Source: Bradyrhizobium sp. Arg816
GTDB taxonomy: Bacteria; Pseudomonadota; Alphaproteobacteria; Rhizobiales; Xanthobacteraceae
Length of the DNA stretch: 64,000 nucleotides
Assembly (NCBI RefSeq): GCF_029989365.1
Contig: NZ_JAPRAQ010000004.1
Span: forward strand, 434,001-498,000
Reading direction: 5' to 3'
Shown here: in pieces, positions 1 to 8,412 of the stretch
Layout of the letters: every line of letters starts with the position of its first letter
How positions within the stretch are numbered: the stretch's first letter is position 1
Notes under the pieces: generated by a model
Database searches by the model: none
Told to the model about the DNA's origin: nothing
What the model saw: only the letters and a program-made list of their open reading frames with translations
Program-made: the position numbers and the translations under genes

Positions 1-145
1 TCGAGCGTCGGCCCGGCTCATTCTCGTCGGCGAGCTGCCCTGTCGCGAACGTCTGGAGCAGCACCCCGCCCATGACCAGCGCGGCAAGGAAGCTCAAGCC
101 GAGCGGAAGAAACAATTGTGTTCTGAATGAGAGCCGCTGCCACAT
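1..145 (-). CDS. Sensor histidine kinase, N-terminal fragment (cut by window edge)
   Basis: An open frame runs from ATG at 143-145 off the left edge, giving 48 residues that begin MWQRLSFRTQLFLPLG. A charged N-terminus is followed by one hydrophobic segment at about residues 11-32, which fits the first membrane helix of a sensor kinase. It is transcribed divergently from the NarL/FixJ-type response regulator at 232, 86 bases away, so the two probably form a two-component pair. The kinase call rests on this arrangement and on the N-terminal style; none of the catalytic domains lies inside the window. Another membrane protein is possible. Confidence 0.5.
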   Translation of the reverse strand, partial: MWQRLSFRTQLFLPLGLSFLAALVMGGVLLQTFATGQLADENEPGRRS

Positions 146-231
146 TAGGTCAATTCTAACGCGCATTGGCGGGATTTGCTCTTTCCATTTGTTCCCGCCG
201 GTCTATGAGTCGAAAAACGAGAGAGCGCGCG

Positions 232-876
232 ATGCAAGATACCGCCAAGCCGGCGACCCGAGTTCTGATCGTCGACGACCACCCTGTGGTGCTGTCAGGA
301 TGCCGCACCCTTTTCGCGTCCGACCACTCGATCCGTATCGACGAGGCGACCGACGCCAAATCCGGGCACCGCGCCTATATCAGCAAGCGGCCCGACGTCA
401 CTGTCATCGACATCAGCCTGCCCGACGTCTCCGGCTTCGAGCTGATGCGGCGGATCCGCAAGGACGACCCTGATGCCAAGATCATCATGTTCAGCATGAA
501 CGACGATCCGGCCTTCGTGGTGCGGGCGGTCGAGCTTGGCGCGCAGGGCTATGTCTCCAAGGGCGACGATCCCCGGATTCTGCTCAAGGCGGTGCGCAAG
601 GTGGTCGCCGGCGACAATTTCATCTCGCCGCAGCTCGCGGAGGCGGTCACGTTCTCCGGTGCAGCGATCAAGGCCAATCCGGCCTCGCAGATGACGCCGC
701 GGGAGCTCGAGATTCTCCGCCTGCTCGGCCGTGGCGACAAGATCGTCGAGGTCGCCGAGGCGCTCGGCATCTCCTACAAGACGGTCGCCAACACCACGTC
801 CCTGCTCAAGCAGAAGCTCGGCGCCAAGAACCATTCCGACCTGATCAGGATCGCGGTGGAAATCGGGATGAGCTGA
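232..876 (+). CDS. NarL/FixJ-family two-component response regulator
   Basis: This is a 214-residue protein with a receiver domain (about residues 9-125) and a C-terminal LuxR-type helix-turn-helix. The acidic pair is in IVDDHP (D15, D16), the phospho-acceptor is D60 in VIDISLPD, and the conserved Lys is K110 in YVSKGDDP. The DNA-binding part starts at MTPRELEILRLLGRGDK and continues through VAEALGISYKTVANTTSLLK. It should bind DNA when phosphorylated, most likely by the divergent kinase at the left edge. ATG 232 follows a GAGAG stretch; an in-frame ATG at 205 would add nine residues and cannot be excluded. Confidence 0.88.
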   Translation: MQDTAKPATRVLIVDDHPVVLSGCRTLFASDHSIRIDEATDAKSGHRAYISKRPDVTVIDISLPDVSGFELMRRIRKDDPDAKIIMFSMNDDPAFVVRAVELGAQGYVSKGDDPRILLKAVRKVVAGDNFISPQLAEAVTFSGAAIKANPASQMTPRELEILRLLGRGDKIVEVAEALGISYKTVANTTSLLKQKLGAKNHSDLIRIAVEIGMS

Positions 877-1167
877 CGCGCGGGGCACTGGCGGCCCGGA
901 CACTGGCGGCCCGGCGCCGAACCGGCTGCTCCAGGATGCAGCCGGTCCGGCCGGGCGGATCGGGTCTCGGCGCGTAGCCGGGCAATGCATGGACAGCGCC
1001 GACACCATCCGCCGACACAATGGGCCGGAGTGATATTCGTTCCTGAATCGCCCACAAATTCGGGAAAAAGCGGCAATGGTGCGCGAGCCCTCGCAGGGAT
1101 GCCTTTGCGAAACCCGAAACGTGCCGGGAAAAATAGGAACATTTTCTTGCTCTCGCCGTTTTGGCTC

Positions 1168-1196
1168 TTGACGATTTCGTGACGGGCGCCGAGAAC
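1168..1196 (+). promoter_or_regulatory. Candidate sigma70-type promoter for the small RNA or thrC leader
   Basis: TTGACG at 1168-1173 is a near-perfect -35 box. A 17-base spacer leads to GAGAAC at 1191-1196, a weak -10 that keeps the three A residues of TATAAT. Transcription would begin near 1203, just before a row of hairpins ending in a terminator. The -10 is poor, so this is inference. Confidence 0.35.
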
Positions 1197-1202
1197 TTGG
1201 CC

Positions 1203-1305
1203 GACAGTTTTGGCGGGCCAGCAACCCGCACGAGGCAAACCGGTCTGCACAAATCAACGACAGACCTTCCAAGAGAAGGGCTGCGGCATCGCCGCAGCCC
1301 TTTTT
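1203..1305 (+). ncRNA. Candidate structured small RNA or thrC leader
   Basis: No convincing gene fills 877-1452, but three stem-loops stand in a row: GCGGG/CCCGC at 1213-1229, GGTCTG/CAGACC at 1242-1266, and a strong intrinsic terminator at 1278-1305. A promoter-like pair lies just upstream. Together they outline a transcript of about 100 nt ending 147 bases before the thrC start. It could be a free small RNA, or an attenuated leader of thrC. One reading frame across it is rich in Thr codons but has no stop before the terminator, which argues against a classical leader peptide. I do not recognise a known RNA family. Confidence 0.4.
1278..1305 (+). terminator. Strong intrinsic terminator upstream of thrC
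   Basis: A perfect 10-bp stem, GGGCTGCGGC (1278-1287) with GCCGCAGCCC (1291-1300), has a 3-base loop and is followed at once by five T residues. It is 400 bases after the response regulator stop, so it more likely ends a separate transcript than that gene. Confidence 0.8.
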
Positions 1306-1452
1306 CGTTGAGCGGGGCACGGACGGGAAGCGGTTTCCCGATGCCGCAAAACACTTTATGGTGGCTCAACGCCTCTGGCCGTTAACAAGTAGTTTCATAA
1401 AATCAAAGGCTTATGGATCTGGCTCAGGGCCGGCCGGCCTTTGGAGGGCAGT

Positions 1453-2871
1453 TTGACTCGCTATATCTCGACCCGGGGCGAGGCCCCAGAACTCGGCTTC
1501 TGCGACGTGATGCTGACTGGGCTCGCCCGCGACGGCGGCCTGTACGTGCCAGCGACCTGGCCGCAGCTCTCGACCGAGGCTATCGCTGGCTTCTTCGGCC
1601 GCCCCTATTGGGAGGTCGCGGTCGACGTGATCCGTCCGTTCGTCGGCGGCGAGATTTCGGATGCCGAGCTCGGCCGCATGGCGAACGAGGCCTATGCCAC
1701 CTTCCGCCATCCGGCGGTGGTGCCGCTGCGCCAGATGACGCCGCATCAATTCGTGCTGGAGCTGTTCCACGGCCCGACGCTCGCCTTCAAGGACGTGGCG
1801 ATGCAGCTGATCTCGCGGCTGATGGACCATGTGCTCGCCAAGCGCGGCCAGCGCACCACCATTGTGGTCGCGACCTCCGGCGACACCGGCGGCGCCGCGG
1901 TCGATGCGTTTGCGGGACTCGAGAATGTCGATCTCATCGTGCTGTTTCCGCACGGCCGCATCTCCGATGTGCAGCGGCGGATGATGACGACGACGGGCGC
2001 GGCCAACGTTCATGCGCTCGCCATCGAGGGTAATTTCGACGACTGCCAGGCGCTCGTGAAGGGGATGTTCAACAACCATCGCTTCCGCGATGCGACCTCG
2101 CTGTCCGGCGTCAACTCCATCAACTGGGCGCGCATCGTCGCCCAGGTGGTCTACTACTTCACCTCCGCCGTCGCCGCCGGCGCGCCGGCGCGCACGGTGG
2201 ATTTCGTCGTGCCGACCGGAAATTTCGGCGACATCTTTGCCGGTTATGTCGCCAAGCGCATGGGGCTGCCGGTGCGCACGCTGCGCATCGCCGCCAACGT
2301 CAACGACATCCTGGCGCGCACGCTCAAGACCGGGATCTACGAGGTGCGCGAGGTGCACGCCACCGCGTCGCCATCGATGGACATCCAGATCTCCTCGAAT
2401 TTCGAGCGGCTGCTGTTCGAGGCCGGCCGGCGCGATGCGGCCGGCGTGCGCCGTCTGATGGACTCGCTGAAGCAGTCGGGGCGCTTCGTGTTGCCTGACG
2501 CGACGCTGGCCGCAATCCGTGAAGAATTCGACGCCGGCCGGGCCGACGAGACCGAAACCGCAGCCGCGATCCGCGCCGCCTGGCGCGAGGCGGGCGAGCT
2601 GGTCGATCCCCATACGGCGGTCGCGCTCGCGGTCGCCGACCGCGACACCACCGACACGACGGTGCCCAGCATCGTGCTCTCCACCGCCCATCCGGCCAAA
2701 TTCCCCGATGCGGTCGAGGCAGCCTGCGGCCAGCGGCCGCAATTGCCCGCCTGGCTCGACGGTCTCATGACCAAATCCGAACACATGAAGGTGATGAAGA
2801 ACGATCAGGCCGAGGTCGAGCGGTTCGTGCTGTCGGTCAGCCGTGCCGCAAAACAGGGAGTTGCCGGATGA
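1453..2871 (+). CDS. thrC: Threonine synthase
   Basis: The 472-residue PLP enzyme converts O-phosphohomoserine to threonine and phosphate in the cytoplasm, the last step of threonine synthesis. The N-terminus MTRYISTRGEAPELGF and the block DGGLYVP are typical of the proteobacterial enzyme. The PLP lysine is about residue 113 in GPTLAFKDVAMQ, and ATSGDTGGAA is the phosphate-binding loop. The start is TTG at 1453, chosen because GGAGGG at 1443-1448 sits just before it and because family members begin with MTRYIS; the in-frame TTG at 1441 would lie upstream of that ribosome site. The stop overlaps the start of the M16 peptidase by four bases (ATGA), so the two are translationally coupled. Confidence 0.95.
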   Translation: MTRYISTRGEAPELGFCDVMLTGLARDGGLYVPATWPQLSTEAIAGFFGRPYWEVAVDVIRPFVGGEISDAELGRMANEAYATFRHPAVVPLRQMTPHQFVLELFHGPTLAFKDVAMQLISRLMDHVLAKRGQRTTIVVATSGDTGGAAVDAFAGLENVDLIVLFPHGRISDVQRRMMTTTGAANVHALAIEGNFDDCQALVKGMFNNHRFRDATSLSGVNSINWARIVAQVVYYFTSAVAAGAPARTVDFVVPTGNFGDIFAGYVAKRMGLPVRTLRIAANVNDILARTLKTGIYEVREVHATASPSMDIQISSNFERLLFEAGRRDAAGVRRLMDSLKQSGRFVLPDATLAAIREEFDAGRADETETAAAIRAAWREAGELVDPHTAVALAVADRDTTDTTVPSIVLSTAHPAKFPDAVEAACGQRPQLPAWLDGLMTKSEHMKVMKNDQAEVERFVLSVSRAAKQGVAG

Positions 2872-4157
2872 GTGTCGAGATGTCCAAGCTTGCCTCCGGC
2901 CTGACCGTCGTCACCGACGAGATGCCCCATCTCGAGACCGCGGCGCTCGGCGTCTGGGCCGGCGTTGGTGGGCGCGACGAGAAGCCGAACGAGCACGGCA
3001 TCTCGCATCTGCTCGAGCACATGGCCTTCAAGGGCACGACCAAGCGCTCCTCGCGCGAGATCGTCGAGGAGATCGAGGCGGTCGGCGGCGACCTCAATGC
3101 CGGCACCTCGACCGAGACCACGTCCTATTATGCGCGGGTGCTGAAGGCCGATGTGCCGCTCGCGCTCGACGTGCTCGCCGACATCCTCGCCAATCCCGCT
3201 TTCGAGCCCGACGAGCTCGAGCGCGAGAAGAACGTCATCGTGCAGGAGATCGGTGCCGCGCAGGACACGCCCGACGACGTCGTGTTCGAGCATCTCAACG
3301 AGCTCTGCTATCCCGACCAGCCGATGGGCCGCTCGCTGCTCGGCACCGCCAAGACCCTGCGCGCCTTCAACCGCGACATGCTGCGCGGCTATCTGTCGAC
3401 GCATTATCGCGGCCCCGACATGGTGGTGGCGGCAGCCGGCGCGGTCAATCACAAGCAGGTCGTCGCCGAGGTCGAGAAGCGCTTTGCGAGCTTCGAGGGG
3501 ACGCCGGGTCCGAAGCCGCAAGCCGCCCAGTTCGGCAAGGGCGGCGCCAAGGTGGTGCATCGCGAGCTCGAGCAGGCGCATCTGACGCTGGCGCTGGAAG
3601 GCGTGCCGCAGAGCGATCTGTCGTTGTTCTCGCTCCAGGTCTTCACCAACATCCTCGGCGGCGGCATGTCGTCACGGCTGTTCCAGGAGGTGCGCGAGAA
3701 GCGCGGCCTCTGCTACTCCATCTACTCGTTCCACGCGCCCTACACCGACACGGGCTTCTTCGGCCTCTACACCGGCACCGATCCGGCCGACGCGCCGGAG
3801 ATGATGGAGGTCGTGGTCGACATCATGAATGATTCGGTGGAGACGCTGACCGAAGCCGAGATCGCGCGGGCCAAGGCGCAGATGAAGGCGGGCCTCCTGA
3901 TGGCGCTGGAGAGCTGCTCCTCCCGCGCCGAGCAGCTCGCCCGGCATGTGCTGGCCTATGGCCGGCCGCAGACGGTCGAGGAGCTGGTGGCCCGGATCGA
4001 CGCCGTCAGCGTCGAATCAACCCGGGACGCCGCGCGTGCGCTGCTTTCGCGGAGCCGCCCTGCAGTTGTCGCATTAGGCAGTGGCAGGGGTCTGGACACG
4101 GCGGTATCTTTTGCGGAAGGATTGACCAGGGCACGTGCCAAGGCGCGGCTGCATTAG
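2868..4157 (+). CDS. M16-family zinc peptidase (processing-peptidase/PqqL-like)
   Basis: The 429-residue protein belongs to the insulinase/mitochondrial processing peptidase family. The inverted zinc motif HLLEH is at residues 47-51, and the downstream acidic element is in NVIVQEIGAAQDTPDD. The C-terminal half carries the usual partner domain with the R/Y block (SSRLFQEVREKRGLCYSIYS) that binds substrate. Length matches single-copy bacterial M16B enzymes. It overlaps thrC by four bases, a gene order common in Rhizobiales, and the GNAT gene follows by 39 bases, so all three are probably one transcript. The physiological substrate is not known. Confidence 0.9.
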   Translation: MSVEMSKLASGLTVVTDEMPHLETAALGVWAGVGGRDEKPNEHGISHLLEHMAFKGTTKRSSREIVEEIEAVGGDLNAGTSTETTSYYARVLKADVPLALDVLADILANPAFEPDELEREKNVIVQEIGAAQDTPDDVVFEHLNELCYPDQPMGRSLLGTAKTLRAFNRDMLRGYLSTHYRGPDMVVAAAGAVNHKQVVAEVEKRFASFEGTPGPKPQAAQFGKGGAKVVHRELEQAHLTLALEGVPQSDLSLFSLQVFTNILGGGMSSRLFQEVREKRGLCYSIYSFHAPYTDTGFFGLYTGTDPADAPEMMEVVVDIMNDSVETLTEAEIARAKAQMKAGLLMALESCSSRAEQLARHVLAYGRPQTVEELVARIDAVSVESTRDAARALLSRSRPAVVALGSGRGLDTAVSFAEGLTRARAKARLH

Positions 4158-4196
4158 GAGCGGCGCACGGGCTGATCTGCCCCGGGAAGCATCACC

Positions 4197-4784
4197 ATGG
4201 CCCTGTTTCGCCTGCCATCCAGTGGACCCGCCGCCCTCGCGCCGCGCGGCAACGGGCTATTGCTGCGCGCGCCGCAGATGTCGGACTTCTTGCAGTGGGC
4301 GCATTTGCGCGAGTCCAGCCGCGATTACCTGACGCCCTGGGAGCCGATCTGGCCGTCGGATGATCTGACCCGGTCCGGCTTCCGCCGGCGCCTGCGCCGC
4401 TATTCCGAAGACATCGCCGCGGACCGCTCCTATCCCTTCCTGATCTTCCGTGAGCTCGACGGCGCCATGGTCGGCGGCATCACGCTCGCCAATGTCCGCC
4501 GCGGCATCGTCCAGGCCGGCACCATCGGCTATTGGGTCGGCAAGCCCCATGCCCATCGGGGCTACATGACGGCGGCGCTGCGGGTGCTGCTGCCGACGCT
4601 GTTCGGCGAGCTCAATCTGCACCGGGTCGAGGCCGCCTGCATCCCCACCAATGCGCCGTCGATCCGGGTGCTCGAGAAGTGCGGCTTCTCCCGCGAAGGC
4701 TTGGCGCGCCGCTATCTCTGCATCAACGGGGTCTGGCAGGACCACCTGCTGTTCGGCCTGCTGCACGAGGATTTCCGCGGCTGA
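4197..4784 (+). CDS. GNAT-family N-acetyltransferase (RimJ-like)
   Basis: The 195-residue protein has the RimJ/RimL layout: a short N-terminal region with LLLRAPQMSDFLQWAHLRE, the central sheet around GGITLANVRRG, the acetyl-CoA-binding segment GYWVGKPHAHRGYMTAAL, and the C-terminal block NLHRVEAACIPTNAPSIRVL followed by EKCGFSREG. Such enzymes acetylate protein N-termini (for example ribosomal S5) or small amines, using acetyl-CoA. It is probably the third gene of the thrC-peptidase transcript. The true acceptor cannot be read from sequence. Confidence 0.88.
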   Translation: MALFRLPSSGPAALAPRGNGLLLRAPQMSDFLQWAHLRESSRDYLTPWEPIWPSDDLTRSGFRRRLRRYSEDIAADRSYPFLIFRELDGAMVGGITLANVRRGIVQAGTIGYWVGKPHAHRGYMTAALRVLLPTLFGELNLHRVEAACIPTNAPSIRVLEKCGFSREGLARRYLCINGVWQDHLLFGLLHEDFRG

Positions 4785-4903
4785 GCTGCCCCTCGTGCTG
4801 CCAAAGTCTCCTTGTTTGCTGCCTTGGGTTCGCCGATTTTGGCGATATAAACCGCTGGCCGGCCGGCAATCGTTCGGACAATTGTCATGGAGTATGGGCG
4901 TTG

Positions 4904-5560
4904 ATGGTGAAGAAGCTTCGGTCATCGCGGAATGCGTTGCAGCGGGGGACGGGGATCGCGTTGGCGTTGTCGGTTGCGCTCGCCTCCGTCTCGCCGGTGG
5001 CGGCCCAGTCCTTGACTGACCGCTTCAAGAGCCTGTTCGGCGGCAAGTCCGACGAGCCGGCCCCGCCCAAGCCGGCGCCCGCGCCCGGCCAGCCGGCGGC
5101 CGATGACGACGTCGATTGCCCGCAGGTTACGGTGCGCGCCGGGGCCTCGACCTACGCGGTCGGCGCCGCTGGCAAGCCGGCCGTCGGCAATGAGATCCGC
5201 TTCCAGGCCACGATCACCAAGATGGCGCGTGAATGTGCCCGGAGCGGCGGCGATATCACCGCCCGGATCGGCATCCAGGGCCGTGTCATCGCCGGTCCCG
5301 CCGGTGCGCCTGCGACCGTCGAGGTGCCCTTGCGCATCGCCGTGGTGCAGGGCGGCGTCGGGGAGAAGGTGATCGCCTCGAAGGCCTACCGGACCACGGT
5401 CGAGATGTCGGAGGGCGGCAGCGTGCCCTTCACCTTCGTCGCCGAGGATCTGGCCTATCCGATGCCTTCGGCCAAGGTCGCCGATTCCTACGTCTTCTAT
5501 GTCGGCTTCGACCCGCAGGCGCTCGCGCCCGAGCCGAAGGCGCGAGGGAAGAAGAAATAG
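4904..5560 (+). CDS. Exported protein of unknown function
   Basis: I do not recognise the family. The 218-residue product starts with a charged MVKKLRSSR segment, a hydrophobic core and VSPVAAQS, a standard Sec signal peptide cleaved near residue 35. A Pro/Ala-rich linker follows (about residues 49-65). The rest looks like one beta-rich domain with a single Cys in DDDVDCPQV and another in MARECARSG, which could form a disulfide in the periplasm. ATG 4904 was taken because the signal peptide begins there. A palindromic repeat and a two-way terminator follow the stop. Confidence 0.75.
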   Translation: MVKKLRSSRNALQRGTGIALALSVALASVSPVAAQSLTDRFKSLFGGKSDEPAPPKPAPAPGQPAADDDVDCPQVTVRAGASTYAVGAAGKPAVGNEIRFQATITKMARECARSGGDITARIGIQGRVIAGPAGAPATVEVPLRIAVVQGGVGEKVIASKAYRTTVEMSEGGSVPFTFVAEDLAYPMPSAKVADSYVFYVGFDPQALAPEPKARGKKK

Positions 5561-5575
5561 CGCTTCAGGCTCCGC

Positions 5576-5697
5576 TGTCATGCCCCGCCTAGTGCGCAAT
5601 TGCGCACGGGGGGCCGGGCATCCAGTACACCGCGGCTTCTCCGTATGCCATTGCTGTCTCTGGAATACTGGATCACCCGCTTTCGCGGGTGATGACA
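5576..5697. repeat. Dispersed palindromic repeat (TGTCAT...ATGACA type)
   Basis: This 122-base element is bounded by TGTCAT (5576-5581) and ATGACA (5692-5697). Inside are a perfect 16-bp palindrome, GTGCGCAATTGCGCAC (5592-5607), and a small hairpin, ACCCGC/GCGGGT (5675-5690). CATCCAGTA and TACTGGAT mirror each other across the centre. It has the build of the REP-like intergenic elements of Bradyrhizobium and contains no gene. Confidence 0.7.
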
Positions 5698-5725
5698 TCC
5701 AATTTCTGGCTACAGACCGCCAAAC

Positions 5726-5757
5726 AAAAAAGCCGGCGCTCATCGCGCCGGCTTTTT
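5726..5757. terminator. Bidirectional intrinsic terminator
   Basis: GCCGGCGC (5732-5739) pairs with GCGCCGGC (5745-5752) around a 5-base loop. Six A residues precede the stem and five T residues follow it, so it can end both the plus-strand exported-protein gene and the minus-strand F0 operon. Confidence 0.9.
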
Positions 5758-5777
5758 GATTGGTGAGGCGTTCGTCC

Positions 5778-6263
5778 TCAGTTCAGCTTCTGCCGAACCT
5801 CGGTGATGCCCTTGGCGAGCAGGTCGTCGGCGACCTGGCCCTTGACCGACTGCGACAGGATCGTGGAGGCGGCCTGGACGGCGGCTTCCGCGGCTGCGGC
5901 GCGGACGTCTGCGACGGCCTGGGCCTCGGCGAGCGCGATCTTGCTCTCCGCGGTCTTGGTGCGGCGGGCGACGAAGTCTTCCATCTTCGCCTTGGCTTCG
6001 GTCGCGATGCGCTCGGCTTCGGACTTGGCGTTGGCGATGATGTCGGCAGCCTCGCGCTCGGCGGTGGCACTGCGCGCCTTGTAGTCGGCGAGCACCTTGG
6101 CCGCTTCCTGCTTGAGGCGCGTCGCGTCGTCGAGTTCGGCCTTGATGCGGGCGGCGCGATGATCCAGCGCCGTCATCGCCGACTTGAAGACCCCAAGATA
6201 GCCGAACACGACCATCAGGACCACGAAGGCGACGGCGACCCAGGTTTCAGGATCGAAGAACAT
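5778..6263 (-). CDS. atpF: ATP synthase F0 subunit b
   Basis: The 161-residue peripheral-stalk subunit anchors F1 to the membrane part of the ATP synthase. It has one N-terminal membrane helix (about residues 8-26, [19 protein letters not shown]) followed by a long charged, Ala-rich coiled coil and a C-terminal end that contacts delta. It is the last gene of the F0 operon, five bases after the b' gene, and a bidirectional terminator follows. Photosynthetic bacteria and Rhizobiales carry two b-type subunits, b and b'; this one matches b by its short N-terminus. Confidence 0.95.
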   Translation of the reverse strand: MFFDPETWVAVAFVVLMVVFGYLGVFKSAMTALDHRAARIKAELDDATRLKQEAAKVLADYKARSATAEREAADIIANAKSEAERIATEAKAKMEDFVARRTKTAESKIALAEAQAVADVRAAAAEAAVQAASTILSQSVKGQVADDLLAKGITEVRQKLN

Positions 6264-6268
6264 ATCGA

Positions 6269-6835
6269 CTAACCCTTCAAGGACGCATCAACGGCGGCAT
6301 TGACCGACGCCGCATCCGGAACGACGCCGGCGAGCTGCTGCACGATCTGGCCTGCCGCATCGGCCGCGATGCCGCGGACGTTGCTCATGGCGGCCGTGCG
6401 GGTCGAGGCGATGGTCTTTTCCGCCTCGGCGAGCTTGGCCGCCAGCTGCTCTTCCAGCGTCTTGCGCTCGGCTTCCGCCTGCGCATTCGCCTTGTCGCGG
6501 GATTCGTTGCCGATCGCCTGTGCCCGCGTGCGCGCCGAAGCGAGCTCGCTTTCATAGGCCTTCAGCGCCGCGTCGGACTGGTCCTTCAGCGTCTGGGCTT
6601 CGGCGAGGTCACCCTCGATCCTGTTCTGCCGCGCCTCGATCGCACCGCCGACGCGGGGCAGGGCGAGCTTGGACACGATCACGTAAAGCAGGACGAAGAA
6701 GATCGCGAGCGACACCAGCTGCGAAGCAAAGGTGCTGCTCTCGAACGGCGGAAAGCCGCCGCTGTGATGACCGCCATCGGCTTCAGTGTGGGCGTTGGTC
6801 GCTGGACCTTTCGCCCCGCCATGACTCTCGGCCAT
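6269..6835 (-). CDS. atpF2: ATP synthase F0 subunit b'
   Basis: The 188-residue second stalk subunit pairs with b in a heterodimer. It differs from b by a Gly/His-rich N-terminal extension (residues 1-30, [10 protein letters not shown] then [12 protein letters not shown]) before its single membrane helix near residues 37-56. The remainder is a charged coiled coil with regular Ala spacing. It lies between atpE and b; a strong hairpin separates it from atpE, while only five bases separate it from b. Confidence 0.93.
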   Translation of the reverse strand: MAESHGGAKGPATNAHTEADGGHHSGGFPPFESSTFASQLVSLAIFFVLLYVIVSKLALPRVGGAIEARQNRIEGDLAEAQTLKDQSDAALKAYESELASARTRAQAIGNESRDKANAQAEAERKTLEEQLAAKLAEAEKTIASTRTAAMSNVRGIAADAAGQIVQQLAGVVPDAASVNAAVDASLKG

Positions 6836-6856
6836 GGAGTACTCCTGTTGCTGTCA

Positions 6857-6882
6857 CGCGCCGCTTCGGATGAAGCGGCGCG
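6857..6882 (-). other. Intercistronic hairpin after atpE
   Basis: CGCGCCGCTTC (6857-6867) and GAAGCGGCGCG (6872-6882) form a perfect 11-bp stem with a 4-base loop in the 60-base gap between atpE and the b' gene. No U-run follows, so it is not a clean terminator. A structure here could protect the upstream atpE message or cause partial termination. Confidence 0.7.
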
Positions 6883-6895
6883 AAAGAAGTCGTTC

Positions 6896-7123
6896 TCAGA
6901 AAACGAACAGCAGAAGCAGCGCGATCAGCAGCGAGAAGATGCCGAGCGCTTCGGTCACGGCGAAGCCGAAGATCAGGTTGCCGAACTGGCCCTGAGCGGC
7001 CGACGGATTGCGGACGGCTGCAGCAAGGTAGTTGCCGAAGATCACGCCGACGCCGACGCCCGCGCCGCCCATGCCGATGCATGCGATGCCCGCGCCGATA
7101 AGTTTTGCTGCTGTCGGATCCAT
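6896..7123 (-). CDS. atpE: ATP synthase F0 subunit c
   Basis: The 75-residue proteolipid forms the rotating c-ring. It has two membrane helices joined by the polar loop RNPSAAQGQ. The first helix is glycine-rich ([13 protein letters not shown]) and the second carries the proton-binding glutamate E58 in [10 protein letters not shown]. Length and sequence match the alphaproteobacterial c subunit exactly in style. It lies 53 bases after atpB. Because many copies are needed per enzyme, the hairpin that follows it is of interest. Confidence 0.97.
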   Translation of the reverse strand: MDPTAAKLIGAGIACIGMGGAGVGVGVIFGNYLAAAVRNPSAAQGQFGNLIFGFAVTEALGIFSLLIALLLLFVF

Positions 7124-7176
7124 TTTAGACTCCTTGGAAGAAAGATTGGGTTTTGGGTGGAAATTCCCCGGACCGC

Positions 7177-7926
7177 TCAGTGTCCCGGATGAATGGCGTC
7201 GTTGAGGTAGATGCAGGTCAGGATCGCAAACACATAGGCTTGCAGGAACGCGACCAGAATCTCGAGCGCATACAGCGCGACCGTGAGCGCCAGCGGCAGC
7301 ACACCGCCGACCCAGCCGATGGCGCCGAGCGAGAAGCCCAGCATGGCGACGAAGCCCGCGAACACCTTCAGCGCGATGTGGCCGGCCAGCATGTTGGCGA
7401 AGAGACGAATGCTGTGGGAGACCGGCCGCAGGAAGAACGACAGGATCTCGATGAACATGACCAGCGGCAGGACGTAGCCGGGGACGCCATGGGGAACGAA
7501 AATCGAGAAGAATTTCAGGCCGTTCTTGGCGACGCCGTAGATCAGCACGGTGAAGAAGACCAGCAGCGCCAGCCCTGCGGTGACGATCAAATGGCTCGAT
7601 ACCGTGAAGGTATAGGGGATGATGCCGACCAGGTTCGAGACGCAGATGAACATGAACAGCGAGAAAATCAGCGGGAAGAACTTCATGCCTTCCGCGCCGG
7701 CCGTCGAACGGATGGTCGAGGCCACGAATTCGTAGGAGATCTCAGCGACCGACTGGAAGCGTCCGGGAACCAGCTGCGTGCCGCTGGCGAGCATCAGGAT
7801 CGAGATGATCGCGACCGCCACCAGCATGTAGAGCGACGAATTGGTGAAGGCGATCGTCTGATTGCCGATATGGCCCAGGGTAAAGAGAGGCTCGATGTTG
7901 AACTGGTGGATCGGATCGATTTTCAT
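7177..7926 (-). CDS. atpB: ATP synthase F0 subunit a
   Basis: The 249-residue stator subunit forms the proton half-channels against the c-ring. The start is ATG 7926, giving [15 protein letters not shown], the usual rhizobial N-terminus; an in-frame ATG ten codons upstream is less likely. The essential arginine is in [12 protein letters not shown], and further membrane helices run to the C-terminus. It is the second gene of the F0 operon, 111 bases after atpI; the gap contains small GC-rich inverted repeats such as GTACCGG/CCGGTAC. Confidence 0.96.
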   Translation of the reverse strand: MKIDPIHQFNIEPLFTLGHIGNQTIAFTNSSLYMLVAVAIISILMLASGTQLVPGRFQSVAEISYEFVASTIRSTAGAEGMKFFPLIFSLFMFICVSNLVGIIPYTFTVSSHLIVTAGLALLVFFTVLIYGVAKNGLKFFSIFVPHGVPGYVLPLVMFIEILSFFLRPVSHSIRLFANMLAGHIALKVFAGFVAMLGFSLGAIGWVGGVLPLALTVALYALEILVAFLQAYVFAILTCIYLNDAIHPGH

Positions 7927-8037
7927 CAGCGCGGCATCTCTTGGTCTGCCGGGCAATGCCGGCGGGTCTCGGTCTGCCGGCCGGGCCGGCCCGTACCGGC
8001 AGGACCGGTACGATCATTCCTCTGTTGTGCGGATAGC

Positions 8038-8412
8038 TTAAGAACCACCGCGCCTGCTTTGACCCGCGCCTGCCGATCTCACCACATTCACGACGCCGGC
8101 CACGAAGCCCAGCAGCAGGAACACGATAAATCCGAAAGGCGACGTCGACAGCAAGCGGTCGAAACCCCAGCCAATCCCCGCTCCGACAACGACCCCGGCG
8201 ACCAACTCGGAGGATAACCGGAAACCAAGCGCCATCGCCGAAGCTCTGGCCGCTCTGTCTTCACCGTCACCTGCGGGTTGCTCGGTCTTGATTCGTCGGT
8301 CCCGGAATTCGGACAACCGCTGATCAAGATTTCCGAGCCGTTCGGAAAGCGCAGCTTCCTCGGACGATTTATCGCGATCCCCATTCTCGCCGTGTCCCGT
8401 GCCCTGTGTCAT
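8038..8412 (-). CDS. atpI: ATP synthase protein I
   Basis: The 124-residue small membrane protein has a charged N-terminal half (residues 1-60) and two hydrophobic helices near residues 66-86 and 92-112, joined by DRLLSTSPFG. AtpI helps assemble the c-ring or bind magnesium in other bacteria. It is the first gene of the F0 operon; a good promoter lies about 70-95 bases upstream. Confidence 0.9.
   Translation of the reverse strand: MTQGTGHGENGDRDKSSEEAALSERLGNLDQRLSEFRDRRIKTEQPAGDGEDRAARASAMALGFRLSSELVAGVVVGAGIGWGFDRLLSTSPFGFIVFLLLGFVAGVVNVVRSAGAGQSRRGGS

Noticed and set aside
1161..1385. A Thr-rich frame upstream of thrC as a classical leader peptide
   Set aside because: No stop occurs before the terminator and no ribosome site precedes the TTG, so peptide-based attenuation is not supported.
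1411..2784. A 457-codon open frame antisense to thrC
   Set aside because: High GC content makes long antisense frames common; the thrC motifs on the plus strand are unmistakable.
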